From positions 620,001-684,000 of the forward strand of contig NC_020505.1 of NCBI RefSeq assembly GCF_000310245.1: a stretch of 64,000 nt of DNA. Reading direction: 5' to 3'. This DNA is from Candidatus Sulfuricurvum sp. RIFRC-1. GTDB taxonomy: Bacteria; Campylobacterota; Campylobacteria; Campylobacterales; Sulfurimonadaceae. Each line of letters begins with the position of its first letter. Position 1 is the first letter of the stretch. Both the position numbers and the translations under genes were made by a program. The notes below the pieces were generated by a model that was not told where the DNA came from, ran no database searches, and saw only the letters and a program-made list of their open reading frames with translations. Below, piece after piece: positions 9,327-18,038 of this stretch.

Positions 9327-11834
9327 TTATTCTCCTACCAATTTAGCAATTATTTCGCGCGCATTATCGCACATTCTGTTTTGTTTTTCAATTAAGAAGT
9401 GGTCTCGTGCCATATTTTTGTTGGTATGGATTTTTGCGGTAGCGATATTGATCTGTGCTTCGTCAAAACACTGAACGAAATAGGCCAATAATCCCCGCTG
9501 ATTCGTCGTATGGAGGTTAAGCTGAGCATAGTGAATGGAGTGATCGCAATCGAGGGTGATTTCACTGGGTTTGATAATCGGTTTGGGGAGATTGAGCTTT
9601 TTAGACATATCAAATGCCTCTTCGACAATAATTTCAATTTGCTCCATTGTCCCTTCGCGAGGGCGTTGCAGAAACTCAATTTTAAAGTATTTAATCCCAT
9701 CAAAGAGGGTGAAAATATCCATTGAAGCAACGTCTAGATAACTGAGCTTACCTAACAAATAGCCTAAGTTGAGAGGAATACGACGGAAAATATGGATAAC
9801 CAGACCGCCGTCAATATTGAGCTGATAGGTAAAGTTCTGACAGTGAAAGGCTTCTTTGGAGATATTGATAATTTCGCTGGGTGTATGTTTAAAGAAAAAG
9901 AGGTTTGATTCGATAGAGAGGACTTTTTTCTGTTCAATTTTAGAGAGTTCGATAAATTCAGGATCATGGGCGAGCCGTTTTTCTTTATTTTGTCGTTTAA
10001 TAGCGTCGGTAATACGATCATTTTGGGATGCAATTTCGAGTGAGGCTTCGTAGAGTTCATGAAGCAGATTCGCCCCAAATCCTGTATAGGTTCCCGGCCC
10101 GACACCGTTAACGTCTGCATAGGTTAGGATATAGAGGAGCTTGAGATTTTCAGGTGTTTTGATTTTGGACATGAATTGATAAAGGGTTTTTTCGTGATAG
10201 AGATTTTCACGGTACGCTACGTGAGTCATTAAGACGTGATGGCGAACCAACAATGCGGCACGCTCATGGAGCGTTGCGGAGAGTTTGAGATTTTTAATGA
10301 AAGGGAGAATGAGCTTCGGCCCAATTTCACTGTGATCTTGTTTACGCCCTTTACCGGTGTCATGGAGTAAAATCACCGCTTTTAATAGCGTTTTATCGAC
10401 AATCCCCAGTGGTCTATAGAGAGTGTCAACGTAAGGGTCTTGAATATTTTCGAGGGCTTCTATGCACTTAATTGAGTGTAAATCGACAGGATATTGGTGG
10501 TATCCGTCGAACTGCGGCAGGTGTAGTACTTTTTTAAAGGCTCCGATGAGGTGGTGAAGGATCCCAGCATCGTAAAAAAGTTTGAGAATAACGTAAAGAT
10601 GGTCGCGTTCGAAGAGTTTTCGCATGAGTGCGTATGTTTTGGCACGCAGAGGATGTTTTATGTGCGAATAGGTGAAATGGAACAGAACGCTTGAATCAAA
10701 CACCCACTCTTTATCTTCTAAATTGACGAGCATTTCGAGAAGCGAATCGATCGGAGGAGGGGTATGGTTGAATGAAGCGTACAATACGCCATCAATCGCA
10801 TAGAATCCTTTACTGACTCTTCCCTGTCGTAAGTACAAGGTATTTTTGGCATCGTGCATGTAGATACGCGCCATTTTTTTAACGTAGATTTGAGTGAAGT
10901 TGTTAATTCTCCATTGTGCTTCAAGTAAACGTGTAACCAGCCGTTTTTCATCATTAAAACCGAGCATTTGAGCTATGCGCGGCATATAATCAAGGGCGAG
11001 CTGATCTTGCTGTTTTCCCGTGAGCAAATGCAGAGCACTTCGGATACGAAAGAGGAGTTCTAAGGCAATACGGTATTCACGATACTGCTCTTCGCTAAAG
11101 AGTTTGCCGCTGAGTTCTTTGAGACTGTTGACTCCGTAAAGTGTTTTTGCAATCCAGTACAATAGCTGCGAATCGCGTAGCCCACCTACGCCCTCTTTAA
11201 TGTTTGGTTGCATAGAAAAAGGGAATTTTTGTCGTCTCACATCCGCTTCTTCAATTTTTGCCATAATAAAGGCTTTGGGATTATCATAACGGATGGCGGT
11301 GAGTTTATTTTGAGTAGCGCTCCACGCAAACGGCGAACCGATAATGAGGCGTGATTCCATCATAGCGGTTTTAATCGTTATATCTTCGCGGGAAGCTCCC
11401 AGCAAGTCATCCACTTCGTGGACACGATGACCGAGCTTGAGCCCTGCATCCCAAGCGAGATAGAGGAACTTTTCGATAATGGCGGCGGTATTATATCCCT
11501 CATTTTTTTCATATACAATCATAAGATCGATGTCACTGTGAACACACAACTGCTCACGTCCATAGCTTCCCAATGCTATAAATGTGATAGGGATAGAACT
11601 GCGCATCGGCAGGTAGTTGCCGAATAGGCGGCGCAATACGGTTTTGTACATCAGGGAGATAATCGAATCAAGTGTTTTTGTATGGGTGACGAGAAAGTCT
11701 TTACCTTGATTGCGTTCAAAAACTTCAGGAAGTGAATTTTTATAATCAGATATATAGGATTTGAAGATCTTAGATATCTCAAAATCACTGGCTTTCTTTT
11801 CGATGAGGTCTTCAATTTGTTCGTTGATACTCAT
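9327..11834 (-). CDS. glnD: GlnD-like [protein-PII] uridylyltransferase / uridylyl-removing enzyme
   Basis: GlnD adds UMP to, and removes it from, PII proteins according to glutamine level. The protein has a nucleotidyltransferase domain with GSYGRE at residues 89-94 and catalytic Asp101 and Asp103 (SDIDL), an HD hydrolase domain with HD at 491-492 (LLHDTGKGRKQDHSEIG), and C-terminal ACT-type regions. I chose the ATG of MSINEQIEDL (835 residues). A longer reading to 11975 would add a hydrophobic, low-complexity leader unlike any GlnD. The ribosome-binding site at the chosen start is weak. It overlaps nothing and is followed three bases later by glmS, linking nitrogen status with amino-sugar synthesis. 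Confidence 0.85.
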   Translation of the reverse strand: MSINEQIEDLIEKKASDFEISKIFKSYISDYKNSLPEVFERNQGKDFLVTHTKTLDSIISLMYKTVLRRLFGNYLPMRSSIPITFIALGSYGREQLCVHSDIDLMIVYEKNEGYNTAAIIEKFLYLAWDAGLKLGHRVHEVDDLLGASREDITIKTAMMESRLIIGSPFAWSATQNKLTAIRYDNPKAFIMAKIEEADVRRQKFPFSMQPNIKEGVGGLRDSQLLYWIAKTLYGVNSLKELSGKLFSEEQYREYRIALELLFRIRSALHLLTGKQQDQLALDYMPRIAQMLGFNDEKRLVTRLLEAQWRINNFTQIYVKKMARIYMHDAKNTLYLRQGRVSKGFYAIDGVLYASFNHTPPPIDSLLEMLVNLEDKEWVFDSSVLFHFTYSHIKHPLRAKTYALMRKLFERDHLYVILKLFYDAGILHHLIGAFKKVLHLPQFDGYHQYPVDLHSIKCIEALENIQDPYVDTLYRPLGIVDKTLLKAVILLHDTGKGRKQDHSEIGPKLILPFIKNLKLSATLHERAALLVRHHVLMTHVAYRENLYHEKTLYQFMSKIKTPENLKLLYILTYADVNGVGPGTYTGFGANLLHELYEASLEIASQNDRITDAIKRQNKEKRLAHDPEFIELSKIEQKKVLSIESNLFFFKHTPSEIINISKEAFHCQNFTYQLNIDGGLVIHIFRRIPLNLGYLLGKLSYLDVASMDIFTLFDGIKYFKIEFLQRPREGTMEQIEIIVEEAFDMSKKLNLPKPIIKPSEITLDCDHSIHYAQLNLHTTNQRGLLAYFVQCFDEAQINIATAKIHTNKNMARDHFLIEKQNRMCDNAREIIAKLVGE

Positions 11835-11986
11835 AGGGCTACTTTTTATTTTATTGTAGCGCATAATCATTTTTTTTGAGAACAGTAAGAGATTAAAAAA
11901 AAGCAAAAATAGGATTAGAATGAGAAAATATGAAAGTTCACATGAAGATGATACAATTGTTTTAACGTATAGCAAAAGGAGTGAAA

Positions 11987-12925
11987 ATGGACCCTATTCC
12001 TATCTATCAGAAAGTTTTAGAAATTCATGATCATACGATGGGGCTATTGCGTTCCATGAAGATTCCGGCTTATCCTTCACAATACAAAAAGATTTTTGAC
12101 CAACTTTTTAGGGAAGCAGCGGATGAGGCGCTTCGTAAAGATCAGGAAAATGTCGATCAAAAAGTATTGAGTGATTCCAAAGAAGATGTAAGTAAATATC
12201 TCGATATGGTTGAAAATTCGGTTGCCTCGTTTATCGAATCGCACTCCGGTATCGCATCGGTTGCTGAAGAACAACGTCAATGTCTTGATAACGCTCCCTC
12301 GGATTCGATCGAAAAGTTTGTCACTTTTATCGAGGAATTAACCTCACTTAACCGAAATATGTCGGATGAGCTTGATAAAGCACAATCCAAGATTGATTCA
12401 CTCACCGACGAACTTCAGGACGCTCGTTCAGCGCTCACAATCGATCTGTTGACCAAGGTTGGAAACCGTCAAGGATTTAGTGAAGAGATTGAACCCGCGA
12501 TTGAAGCGGGTGCGAACAAAAAACTCTCCTTGGTGCTCATGATGATCGATGTGGATAATTTCAAATTCCTTAATGATGAATACGGTTATGTAGCGGGGGA
12601 TAAAGTGCTTTATTTTATCGCACAGACGATTAAAGGGATGATTCGAACCGCAGATAATGTTTATCGCTATGGAGGAGAAGAATTCGCGGTTGTTCTAAAT
12701 CGCTGTGACGTGACGCAGGCTGAGACAATGGCGGATAAGATACGCTCAAAAATCGAGCAAAGCAATCTCCTCTATGCCGGTAAAAATGTTCATGTTACTA
12801 TCAGTGTCGGAGTGACTATTCATCAGCAGGGAGATACCTTGGAAACTCTGATAGGACGTGCCGATAAGGCACTGTATTGTGCGAAAAAGTCCAATAAAAA
12901 TTGTACTGTCTTATTTGATTGGTAA
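11987..12925 (+). CDS. Soluble diguanylate cyclase (GGDEF)
   Basis: The 312-residue protein has no membrane segment. Residues 1 to about 135 form an unrecognised, probably helical region with a coiled-coil-like end (ELDKAQSKIDSLTDELQDA), and the rest is a GGDEF domain. The active site looks complete: DVDNFKFLNDEYGYVAGD and GGEEF, with RTAD (inhibitory site) five residues before GGEEF. The ATG at 11987 is preferred over the GTG at 11981 because AAGGAG overlaps that GTG and has correct spacing only to the ATG. It is divergent from glnD. No input domain with a known ligand can be named. Confidence 0.9.
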   Translation: MDPIPIYQKVLEIHDHTMGLLRSMKIPAYPSQYKKIFDQLFREAADEALRKDQENVDQKVLSDSKEDVSKYLDMVENSVASFIESHSGIASVAEEQRQCLDNAPSDSIEKFVTFIEELTSLNRNMSDELDKAQSKIDSLTDELQDARSALTIDLLTKVGNRQGFSEEIEPAIEAGANKKLSLVLMMIDVDNFKFLNDEYGYVAGDKVLYFIAQTIKGMIRTADNVYRYGGEEFAVVLNRCDVTQAETMADKIRSKIEQSNLLYAGKNVHVTISVGVTIHQQGDTLETLIGRADKALYCAKKSNKNCTVLFDW

Positions 12926-12979
12926 AAACTTTCTTATTATGCTCAGATTTAACCCTTTTGGCCCTGTTCTCAAATGTGC

Positions 12980-12985
12980 TATAAT
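12980..12985 (+). promoter_or_regulatory. -10 element of the toxin-antitoxin pair
   Basis: A TATAAT hexamer lies 30 bases upstream of the antitoxin ATG. Type II modules are normally repressed by their own antitoxin at such a site, but I see no clear operator palindrome. Confidence 0.45.
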
Positions 12986-13015
12986 TATCTCAAATACCTC
13001 CAATGAGGAACCATT

Positions 13016-13219
13016 ATGCAAACGATAACTTTAGAAGTGCAAGAGAGTGTCAGTGAAAAGTTTATGTGGTTGTTATCCCATTTTAAAAAAGATGAAGTCG
13101 CGATTATAAACAACGAGCGATTAGAATTTTTAGAACGCTTGTGTATCTCAGAAAAAGAGGTCAATGAAGGGAAAATCAAACCGTTTGATCTGGAAAATTT
13201 AACAAAAAACGTTAGTTAA
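13016..13219 (+). CDS. Putative antitoxin of a RelE/YafQ-type module
   Basis: This is a 67-residue acidic protein with an amino-terminal beta strand (TITLEVQESV) followed by helices and a charged tail (EVNEGKIKPFDLENL). That arrangement is typical of small antitoxins whose C-terminus wraps the toxin. The identification rests mainly on position: its TAA stop is directly followed by the ATG of the toxin gene. It would neutralise the toxin and repress the operon. The antitoxin family cannot be named from sequence alone. Confidence 0.65.
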   Translation: MQTITLEVQESVSEKFMWLLSHFKKDEVAIINNERLEFLERLCISEKEVNEGKIKPFDLENLTKNVS

Positions 13220-13492
13220 ATGTATACCATCGATCAAACGGAAGCATTTGAACGGACGGCTCAAAAATTCTTTAAAAAACATCGTGACTTACTTCCCCGA
13301 TTTGGGGAAGTCATTGCGTTACTTCAATCCGATCCTTTTTCTCCTACCCTTAAAATGCACAAGCTTAAAGGGGAACTTTCCAAATATTACTCCTGCCGAC
13401 TCACGTATGAATACCGTATTGTTGTTACGATTGTTATAACAGATGAACAAATTATTTTGATGGACATCGGCAGTCATGATGAGGTTTACTAA
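13220..13492 (+). CDS. RelE/ParE superfamily toxin, YafQ-like
   Basis: The 90-residue protein has the RelE fold pattern: an N-terminal FERTAQKFFKKH helix, a conserved LKGELSKYYSCRLTYEYRIV strand pair and the end LMDIGSHDEVY. RelE-type proteins cut mRNA in the ribosomal A site and so stop translation. The basic patch and the C-terminal GSHDEVY resemble the YafQ/RelE mRNA-endonuclease group rather than gyrase-poisoning ParE, but this is not certain. It starts immediately after the antitoxin stop, so translation is probably coupled. Confidence 0.8.
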   Translation: MYTIDQTEAFERTAQKFFKKHRDLLPRFGEVIALLQSDPFSPTLKMHKLKGELSKYYSCRLTYEYRIVVTIVITDEQIILMDIGSHDEVY

Positions 13493-13599
13493 AAGTTGAC
13501 ATCCGCCATTTCCCTTTTATCCCCTATAAAGCTATAAAACATTATTATCATTTAACAAATAAAAATAGATGGTGATTTTTGAAAAAGCCAAATGATTTG

Positions 13600-13629
13600 C
13601 CGTCTTTCCCGCGAAAGTGGGAAGCCAGC
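13600..13629. repeat. Palindromic repeat, TTCCCGCG...TGGGAA type
   Basis: The segment reads CCGTCTTTCCCGCGAAAGTG and continues GGAAGCCAGC, forming a small hairpin of the TTCCCG...CGGGAA family also found at 21193, 31948, 33602 and 39990. It is followed at once by a run of T and the HlyD remnant, so it may mark a deletion endpoint. Confidence 0.6.
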
Positions 13630-13906
13630 TTTTTTTTTTTGGATCGTTACTCCGGCCGAAAAACTCATCACTATCGTCCCCAAAGATGCGCCGCTGCTGA
13701 TAAAAGCAACCGTACTCAACCAAGAACCCGTCTATGAGTTAGCCATAGCACCATCTAGCCTGAGACTCAAAGGGGCGGGGAAAACCCTTTCCATCCATCC
13801 GGGGATGAGTGTTACGGCAGAGCTCAAAGTCGGAAAACGTAGAGTGATTGAGTTCTTTATCTATCCGATGATCAAATATCTCGATGAAGGGTTGAGTGTG
13901 AGATGA
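13630..13906 (+). pseudogene. Remnant of a HlyD-family type I secretion adaptor
   Basis: The readable frame encodes TPAEKLITIVPKDAPLLIKA, a typical late segment of HlyD-type membrane fusion proteins, and then jumps to HPGMSVTAELKVGKRRVIEF and a C-terminus with KYLDEGL. In intact adaptors roughly 50-70 residues normally separate these parts, and about 300 N-terminal residues should come first. Here the N-terminus is missing and the frame runs back into a palindromic repeat. I therefore call it a deleted remnant. No ABC exporter or outer-membrane partner is nearby. Confidence 0.75.
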
Positions 13907-13965
13907 AACCATTAAAACGAAGGATTAACATGAATCAAAATCAAATCCAAAAAAAGGCAGTTTAA

Positions 13966-14277
13966 ATGAAACAGATATCTCCAGTGCAGGTAATATCCGC
14001 TAAACAAGTCATTCTAGGGATGAACACCCGCGAAGCGAGTTTAGCAGGTGGAGCATACTTTTACCGAGTCATAGCAGATGAAGATGTATGGGACAGAGAC
14101 ACAGACCCCACTATCATCATAAAAACCCAAGCAACACAACCCGACAACTCCCAAATTTGGATGACCTTCCAAAACACTACTCAGTATCCTGACAAAGGAC
14201 TACAAACCTTTCAAGTCGAGTTTCAACACGGCAAAGTCGTATCAATCAACAACATAAGCGAGGAAACACCATGCTAA
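13966..14277 (+). CDS. Hypothetical 103-residue protein
   Basis: I do not recognise this protein. It is polar, has no signal peptide or membrane helix, and looks like a small beta-rich domain (AYFYRVIADED, TIIIKTQATQ, QTFQVEFQHGKVVSI). Its ATG directly follows the stop of an 11-codon ORF (13930-13965, MNQNQIQKKAV) that has its own AAGGA and may be a leader peptide or a gene remnant. It overlaps the next ORF by seven bases, so the two are probably co-translated. It sits in a decayed type I secretion region and may be cargo-related, which is only inference. Confidence 0.6.
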   Translation: MKQISPVQVISAKQVILGMNTREASLAGGAYFYRVIADEDVWDRDTDPTIIIKTQATQPDNSQIWMTFQNTTQYPDKGLQTFQVEFQHGKVVSINNISEETPC

Positions 14278-14843
14278 AAATAGGAGTAATCATAATGGCA
14301 CTAATGAGTTGTTTACATGCGGGGTGGTTTGGGGATTTATTTGATGATACTCCTAAACCCCCGATAGAAGTACCGATCGATATGAGCAAAGCAGGGATTG
14401 TGGCTGATTTCGTGATACGTAGTGATGATAGTGAAAAATACAGAGATTTTTGGCTTGTTTTTGTGCGGTATCCATCAGGAAAATATAGAGAAGAGATTAA
14501 AGATTCGACACCTTGGCTTGATGAATTTATAGGTGGCGGAACAAGGAACATAGATGGAAGTGAGATAAAAGGTACGATAACCCCCGTCAAACTGACGATC
14601 TATCGTCTTGAAAAAGATAAAGAGCCAACACTGTTTTATGAGGCTACGATTGAAGCGGGCGGTAGGGATGCTAGAGGTTTTTATCTTTTAGACGGTCGAA
14701 AAATGGCTCATGATATGCGGTGGGTTAAGGAGATGAGATTACCTAAAGGTAAATATCGTATTCGACTGGAAAATCTCAAAGCATTCCCTGAACTCAAAGA
14801 GATTGAAATGTACTTTGCCATTCACGGCATGCGTAAAATTTAA
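14271..14843 (+). CDS. Exported hypothetical protein
   Basis: The 190-residue product begins with a short hydrophobic signal peptide (MLKIGVIIMALMSCLHAGWF), with a likely cut after Ala17. The mature part is beta-rich: IVADFVIRSDD, FWLVFVRYP, KLTIYRLEK and KYRIRLENLKAF. Together with MYFAIHG at the end, this looks like an immunoglobulin-like or lipoprotein-like fold. It may belong to one of the DUF families of exported beta proteins (DUF5625 came to mind), but I cannot confirm that. Its start overlaps the stop of the preceding ORF (ATGCTAA). Confidence 0.65.
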   Translation: MLKIGVIIMALMSCLHAGWFGDLFDDTPKPPIEVPIDMSKAGIVADFVIRSDDSEKYRDFWLVFVRYPSGKYREEIKDSTPWLDEFIGGGTRNIDGSEIKGTITPVKLTIYRLEKDKEPTLFYEATIEAGGRDARGFYLLDGRKMAHDMRWVKEMRLPKGKYRIRLENLKAFPELKEIEMYFAIHGMRKI

Positions 14844-14857
14844 AAAAGGAAAAAATT

Positions 14858-14998
14858 ATGTACACATTAACAGTAAAAATAGCAGCAGGCGGAACTACCT
14901 ATACAAAGGATGGTGTTAGCCACCCATCGGCATTCGGGCACATGCAAAATAGGGGTCAGATATTCAATCTTCACTTTCTAGGAACCTTAATTGCCTAA
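14858..14998 (+). pseudogene. Truncated gene start fused to foreign DNA
   Basis: A strong ribosome-binding site (AAAAAAGGAAAAAATT) precedes an ORF of only 46 residues. Its first part, MYTLTVKIAAGGTTYTKDGV, looks like the real N-terminus of a larger protein. From about base 14945 (AATAGGGGTCAGATATTC) the sequence changes character and soon reaches a stop. The second half resembles DNA flanking Y1-type transposase elements, from memory and with low confidence. I interpret it as a gene interrupted by a deletion or insertion. Confidence 0.5.
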
Positions 14999-15089
14999 TA
15001 AAATTAAGAGTACTGGTAGATTGAAATTGCGGCACAATACAGTTTGGTCTCTACACTAAAAGAACGAGACAGACCTAAAAAACATTTGC

Positions 15090-15095
15090 TATAAT
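15090..15095 (+). promoter_or_regulatory. -10 element of the mqnE operon
   Basis: TATAAT preceded by TTTGC stands 33 bases before the mqnE ATG and starts transcription just past the decayed accessory patch. Confidence 0.6.
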
Positions 15096-15127
15096 GCGCA
15101 TAAAAATAAGCAATAAAGATTTATATA

Positions 15128-16189
15128 ATGGATTTGATAGCAAAAGTAAAACGGCATGAACGGTTATCCATAGAAGAAGCAACAGCCCTCTATGATTTAG
15201 ACCTCTTTACCCTCGGCGAACTGGCTGATGAACGTCGCAAAGCGTTACACGGCAAACGTACCTATTTTAATATTAACCGCCACATCAATCCCACCAATAT
15301 CTGTAAAGATATCTGTAAATTCTGCGCCTACAGTGCGAGCCGTAAAAATCCCAATCCCTATACGATGAGCCATGAGGAAATTTTGGCGATTACTGACGAT
15401 ATCGTTGCACGGGGAATTTCGGAAGTACATATCGTTTCAGCCCACAATCCTGACACGGGGTTGGAGTGGTATCTCGAAGTCTTCAGTAAGATCAAAGCAC
15501 GTCACCCGAATCTACACATCAAAGCCCTGACAGCAGCGGAAGTTCATTTCTTAGCCGAAGAATATGGCAAAAGCTATGATGAGATTTTGGATTTGATGGT
15601 GGCGAACGGCGTTGATTCGATGCCCGGCGGCGGTGCGGAGATTTTCGATGAAAAAGTACGTGATTATATCTGCAAAGGAAAAGTAAATTCCACGCAGTGG
15701 CTCGAAATCCACCGTAAATGGCATGAGCGAGGGATGAAGTCCAACGTCACGATGCTCTTCGGTCATGTCGAAGAGCGACATCATCGTATTGATCACATGA
15801 TGCGGATTCGAGACTTGCAGGATGTTACAGGGGGATTTAACTGCTTTATCCCCCTTGTTTATCAGACGGAGAACAACTTTTTGAATGTCAAAGAGTCTAT
15901 CACCGCGCACGAAATTTTAAAAACGATGGCGATCAGCCGTATCGTACTGGATAATGTTCCGAATTTAAAAGCGTATTGGGTTACCTCAACGGTAAATTTA
16001 GCCCTTGTTGCCCAAGAATTCGGAGCGAATGACCTTGATGGTACGATCGAAAAAGAGTCGATTAACTCTGCCGCTGGAGCGGCAAGTGCTCATGGTGTTA
16101 ATTTGGAAGAGTTCGTTGCACTCATTAAGAACAGCGGATTTGAACCAATTGAGCGTGATAGCTTGTATAATACCATCAAAGCGTGGTAA
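15128..16189 (+). CDS. mqnE: Aminofutalosine synthase MqnE
   Basis: MqnE is a radical-SAM enzyme that joins SAM and the chorismate-derived carboxyvinyl benzoate to make aminofutalosine, an early step of the futalosine route to menaquinone. The 353-residue protein has the cluster motif CX3CX2C at C59, C63 and C66 (NPTNICKDICKFCAY). EVHIVSAHNPD, IKALTAAEVH, SMPGGGAEIF and FGHVEERHHRIDHMMRIRDL follow. EVHIV and KALTA point to MqnE rather than the sister enzyme MqnC, which usually reads LLLQGG and LHALSPPE. It is first in an operon with the TrpG/PabA-like gene and a membrane protein. Confidence 0.88.
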   Translation: MDLIAKVKRHERLSIEEATALYDLDLFTLGELADERRKALHGKRTYFNINRHINPTNICKDICKFCAYSASRKNPNPYTMSHEEILAITDDIVARGISEVHIVSAHNPDTGLEWYLEVFSKIKARHPNLHIKALTAAEVHFLAEEYGKSYDEILDLMVANGVDSMPGGGAEIFDEKVRDYICKGKVNSTQWLEIHRKWHERGMKSNVTMLFGHVEERHHRIDHMMRIRDLQDVTGGFNCFIPLVYQTENNFLNVKESITAHEILKTMAISRIVLDNVPNLKAYWVTSTVNLALVAQEFGANDLDGTIEKESINSAAGAASAHGVNLEEFVALIKNSGFEPIERDSLYNTIKAW

Positions 16190-16198
16190 GGAAGAACA

Positions 16199-16768
16199 AT
16201 GATTTTAATGATTGATAATTATGACAGTTTTACCTATAACATTGTTCAGTATTGTTTAGAACTTGGGGCGGATCTCAAAATTATTCGTAATGATGAACTC
16301 ACGGTAGAAGAGATTGAAGCGCTTCATCCTGAGAAAATCATTATCTCTCCGGGACCTGCAACTCCCGATGATGCAGGGGTTACTCTCGAAGTCATTCGTC
16401 ATTTTGCCGATAAAGTACCTATTCTAGGGATATGTTTGGGGCATCAAAGCATTGCACAGGCTTTTGGAGGAAACGTAGTACGAGCAAATCGAATGATGCA
16501 CGGTAAAACCTCAAGAATGTTGCGTCAGGGAAATACCCCTATTTTTGATAAACTTCCTGAGATGTTTACAGCGACCCGCTATCATTCCTTGATCGTCGAA
16601 CAGGAAAATCTTCCGGATGTCATTATCCCGACAGCGTATAGTGAAGATGATCATGAGATTATGGCGTTAGAGATTAAAGACAAACCGATTTACGGCGTTC
16701 AGTTTCATCCTGAATCGATTATGAGCGAATTCGGGCATGAGATTCTCAACAATTTTCTAAAACTATGA
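16199..16768 (+). CDS. Glutamine amidotransferase subunit, TrpG/PabA type
   Basis: This class I amidotransferase releases ammonia from glutamine for a chorismate-using partner, either anthranilate synthase or aminodeoxychorismate synthase. The 189-residue protein carries the nucleophile Cys79 in GICLGHQ, His170 and Glu172 in FHPES, and the opening MILMIDNYDSFTYNIVQY. TrpG and PabA cannot be separated by sequence alone and one protein may serve both. The neighbouring mqnE also belongs to chorismate metabolism. AAGGA lies six bases before the ATG. Its stop overlaps the next start (ATGA). Confidence 0.92.
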   Translation: MILMIDNYDSFTYNIVQYCLELGADLKIIRNDELTVEEIEALHPEKIIISPGPATPDDAGVTLEVIRHFADKVPILGICLGHQSIAQAFGGNVVRANRMMHGKTSRMLRQGNTPIFDKLPEMFTATRYHSLIVEQENLPDVIIPTAYSEDDHEIMALEIKDKPIYGVQFHPESIMSEFGHEILNNFLKL

Positions 16769-17949
16769 GAGAAAGAGTCTTTTTTTTAGCACTCTTAGGG
16801 ATTAATTTTTTAATTCTTGTTTTGCAAATCAAAGGGCTCTCTATCGGCTACCATGAAGCAAAAATTCTTTATGGTGACTTCTCTGTTTTACAACTATTTA
16901 TTACTTCCTCACTTCATATTTTTGGTCAGAATGATTACGCTTTACGAATCCCGATGATTGTCCTACATCTTCTTTCGGTATTTTTGCTGTATGGCATATC
17001 AAAACATTATGTTTCGCGTGCCAATGATCGTTTATGGATAGTATTGATTTACATTCTTCTTCCCGGGGTCACCAGTGCAGGATTGGTTGTTGATAATGCC
17101 GGCTTGATTATTACTTCTCTTTTTCTTTTTCTTTATATGTATTTGAACTATGGGCGTTACGCTTTGATTTTACTTCCTTTACTGGTAATTCTTGATCCGT
17201 CCTTTGCTTATCTGTTTTTTGCACTTGCCCTTTATGGAACCTATCGAAAAGAGTATATTTACACCCTCTCCGGGTCTATTTTTTTAGTACTATCGTTATG
17301 GATGTATGGTATTCATATCGGCGGATCACCGGAAAGCCGTTTTTTAGACGCTTTGGGGGTATATTCCGCGATATTTTCACCGATCGTTTTCCTCTATCTT
17401 TTTTACGTTCTTTACCGTCGAATGATGGCCAAAGAGTGGGATTTGATTTGGATGATTGCTATGAGCGCCTTTATCATCTCTTTATTGCTCTCATTTCGTC
17501 AAAAAGTGGAAATACAAACCTTTGCCCCATTTTTATTGATCGCATTGCCTCTTGCGGCACAAACTTTTCTCCATACTTACCGTATCCGGCTGCGTGAATT
17601 TCGAAGACGCTATCAAATACTCTTTTACAGTGCTTTTATCCTTCTAATAGTAAATGTATTAGCTGTTTTCTTTAACCACTATTTTTATCGCTTTTTGGAT
17701 GATCCAAAACGCCATTTTTCCTATCCTATGCACATTGCAAAAGAGCTTTCCGGTGTATTGCATGAGGATAATATCCGATGTATCGATGCCGGGGATAAAA
17801 AGCTTCAAATGAGACTTCGTTTTTACGGAATCACCCACTGTGAGGATTACCGTTTAGAAAATGGAGCAAGCTCAAAGGGGAATAAAGTTACAATAAGTTA
17901 CATAAATATCCCAGTATATGAGACACATGTTACGAAAGTAAACAAATAA
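16765..17949 (+). CDS. Polytopic membrane protein, probable GT39/PMT-family glycosyltransferase
   Basis: The 394-residue protein is very hydrophobic with about nine or ten membrane helices and a soluble C-terminal part from about residue 320. An early acidic site (GLSIGYHEAKILYGD) and FGQNDYALRIPMIVLHLLSV resemble the first loop of lipid-phosphate-sugar-dependent GT39 enzymes, in which an acidic residue is catalytic. The acceptor is unknown; surface glycans or proteins are possible. It overlaps the amidotransferase stop by four bases, which suggests co-translation rather than a shared pathway. Confidence 0.7.
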   Translation: MRERVFFLALLGINFLILVLQIKGLSIGYHEAKILYGDFSVLQLFITSSLHIFGQNDYALRIPMIVLHLLSVFLLYGISKHYVSRANDRLWIVLIYILLPGVTSAGLVVDNAGLIITSLFLFLYMYLNYGRYALILLPLLVILDPSFAYLFFALALYGTYRKEYIYTLSGSIFLVLSLWMYGIHIGGSPESRFLDALGVYSAIFSPIVFLYLFYVLYRRMMAKEWDLIWMIAMSAFIISLLLSFRQKVEIQTFAPFLLIALPLAAQTFLHTYRIRLREFRRRYQILFYSAFILLIVNVLAVFFNHYFYRFLDDPKRHFSYPMHIAKELSGVLHEDNIRCIDAGDKKLQMRLRFYGITHCEDYRLENGASSKGNKVTISYINIPVYETHVTKVNK

Positions 17950-18003
17950 CAATCTTCTTCGCTCTAAAACTTTCGAGATACCGTTCAAAATCCTTATAAA
18001 TGA

Positions 18004-18009
18004 TATAAT
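18004..18009 (+). promoter_or_regulatory. -10 element of aclBA
   Basis: TATAAT lies 30 bases before the aclB ATG, which also has AAGGAG. Both signals are strong, which fits a highly expressed central carbon enzyme. Confidence 0.6.
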
Positions 18010-18038
18010 TTCTTAAATAGATTTTCGAAGGAGTTGCA

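Noticed and set aside
9324-9400. glmS ribozyme ahead of glmS
   Set aside because: glnD ends three bases upstream of the glmS start, leaving no room, and the ribozyme is known mainly from Firmicutes.
11835-11975. Extended N-terminus of GlnD
   Set aside because: The added residues are a low-complexity hydrophobic stretch (ILILFLLFFNLLLF) without a ribosome-binding site. The ATG at 11834 fits the family length.
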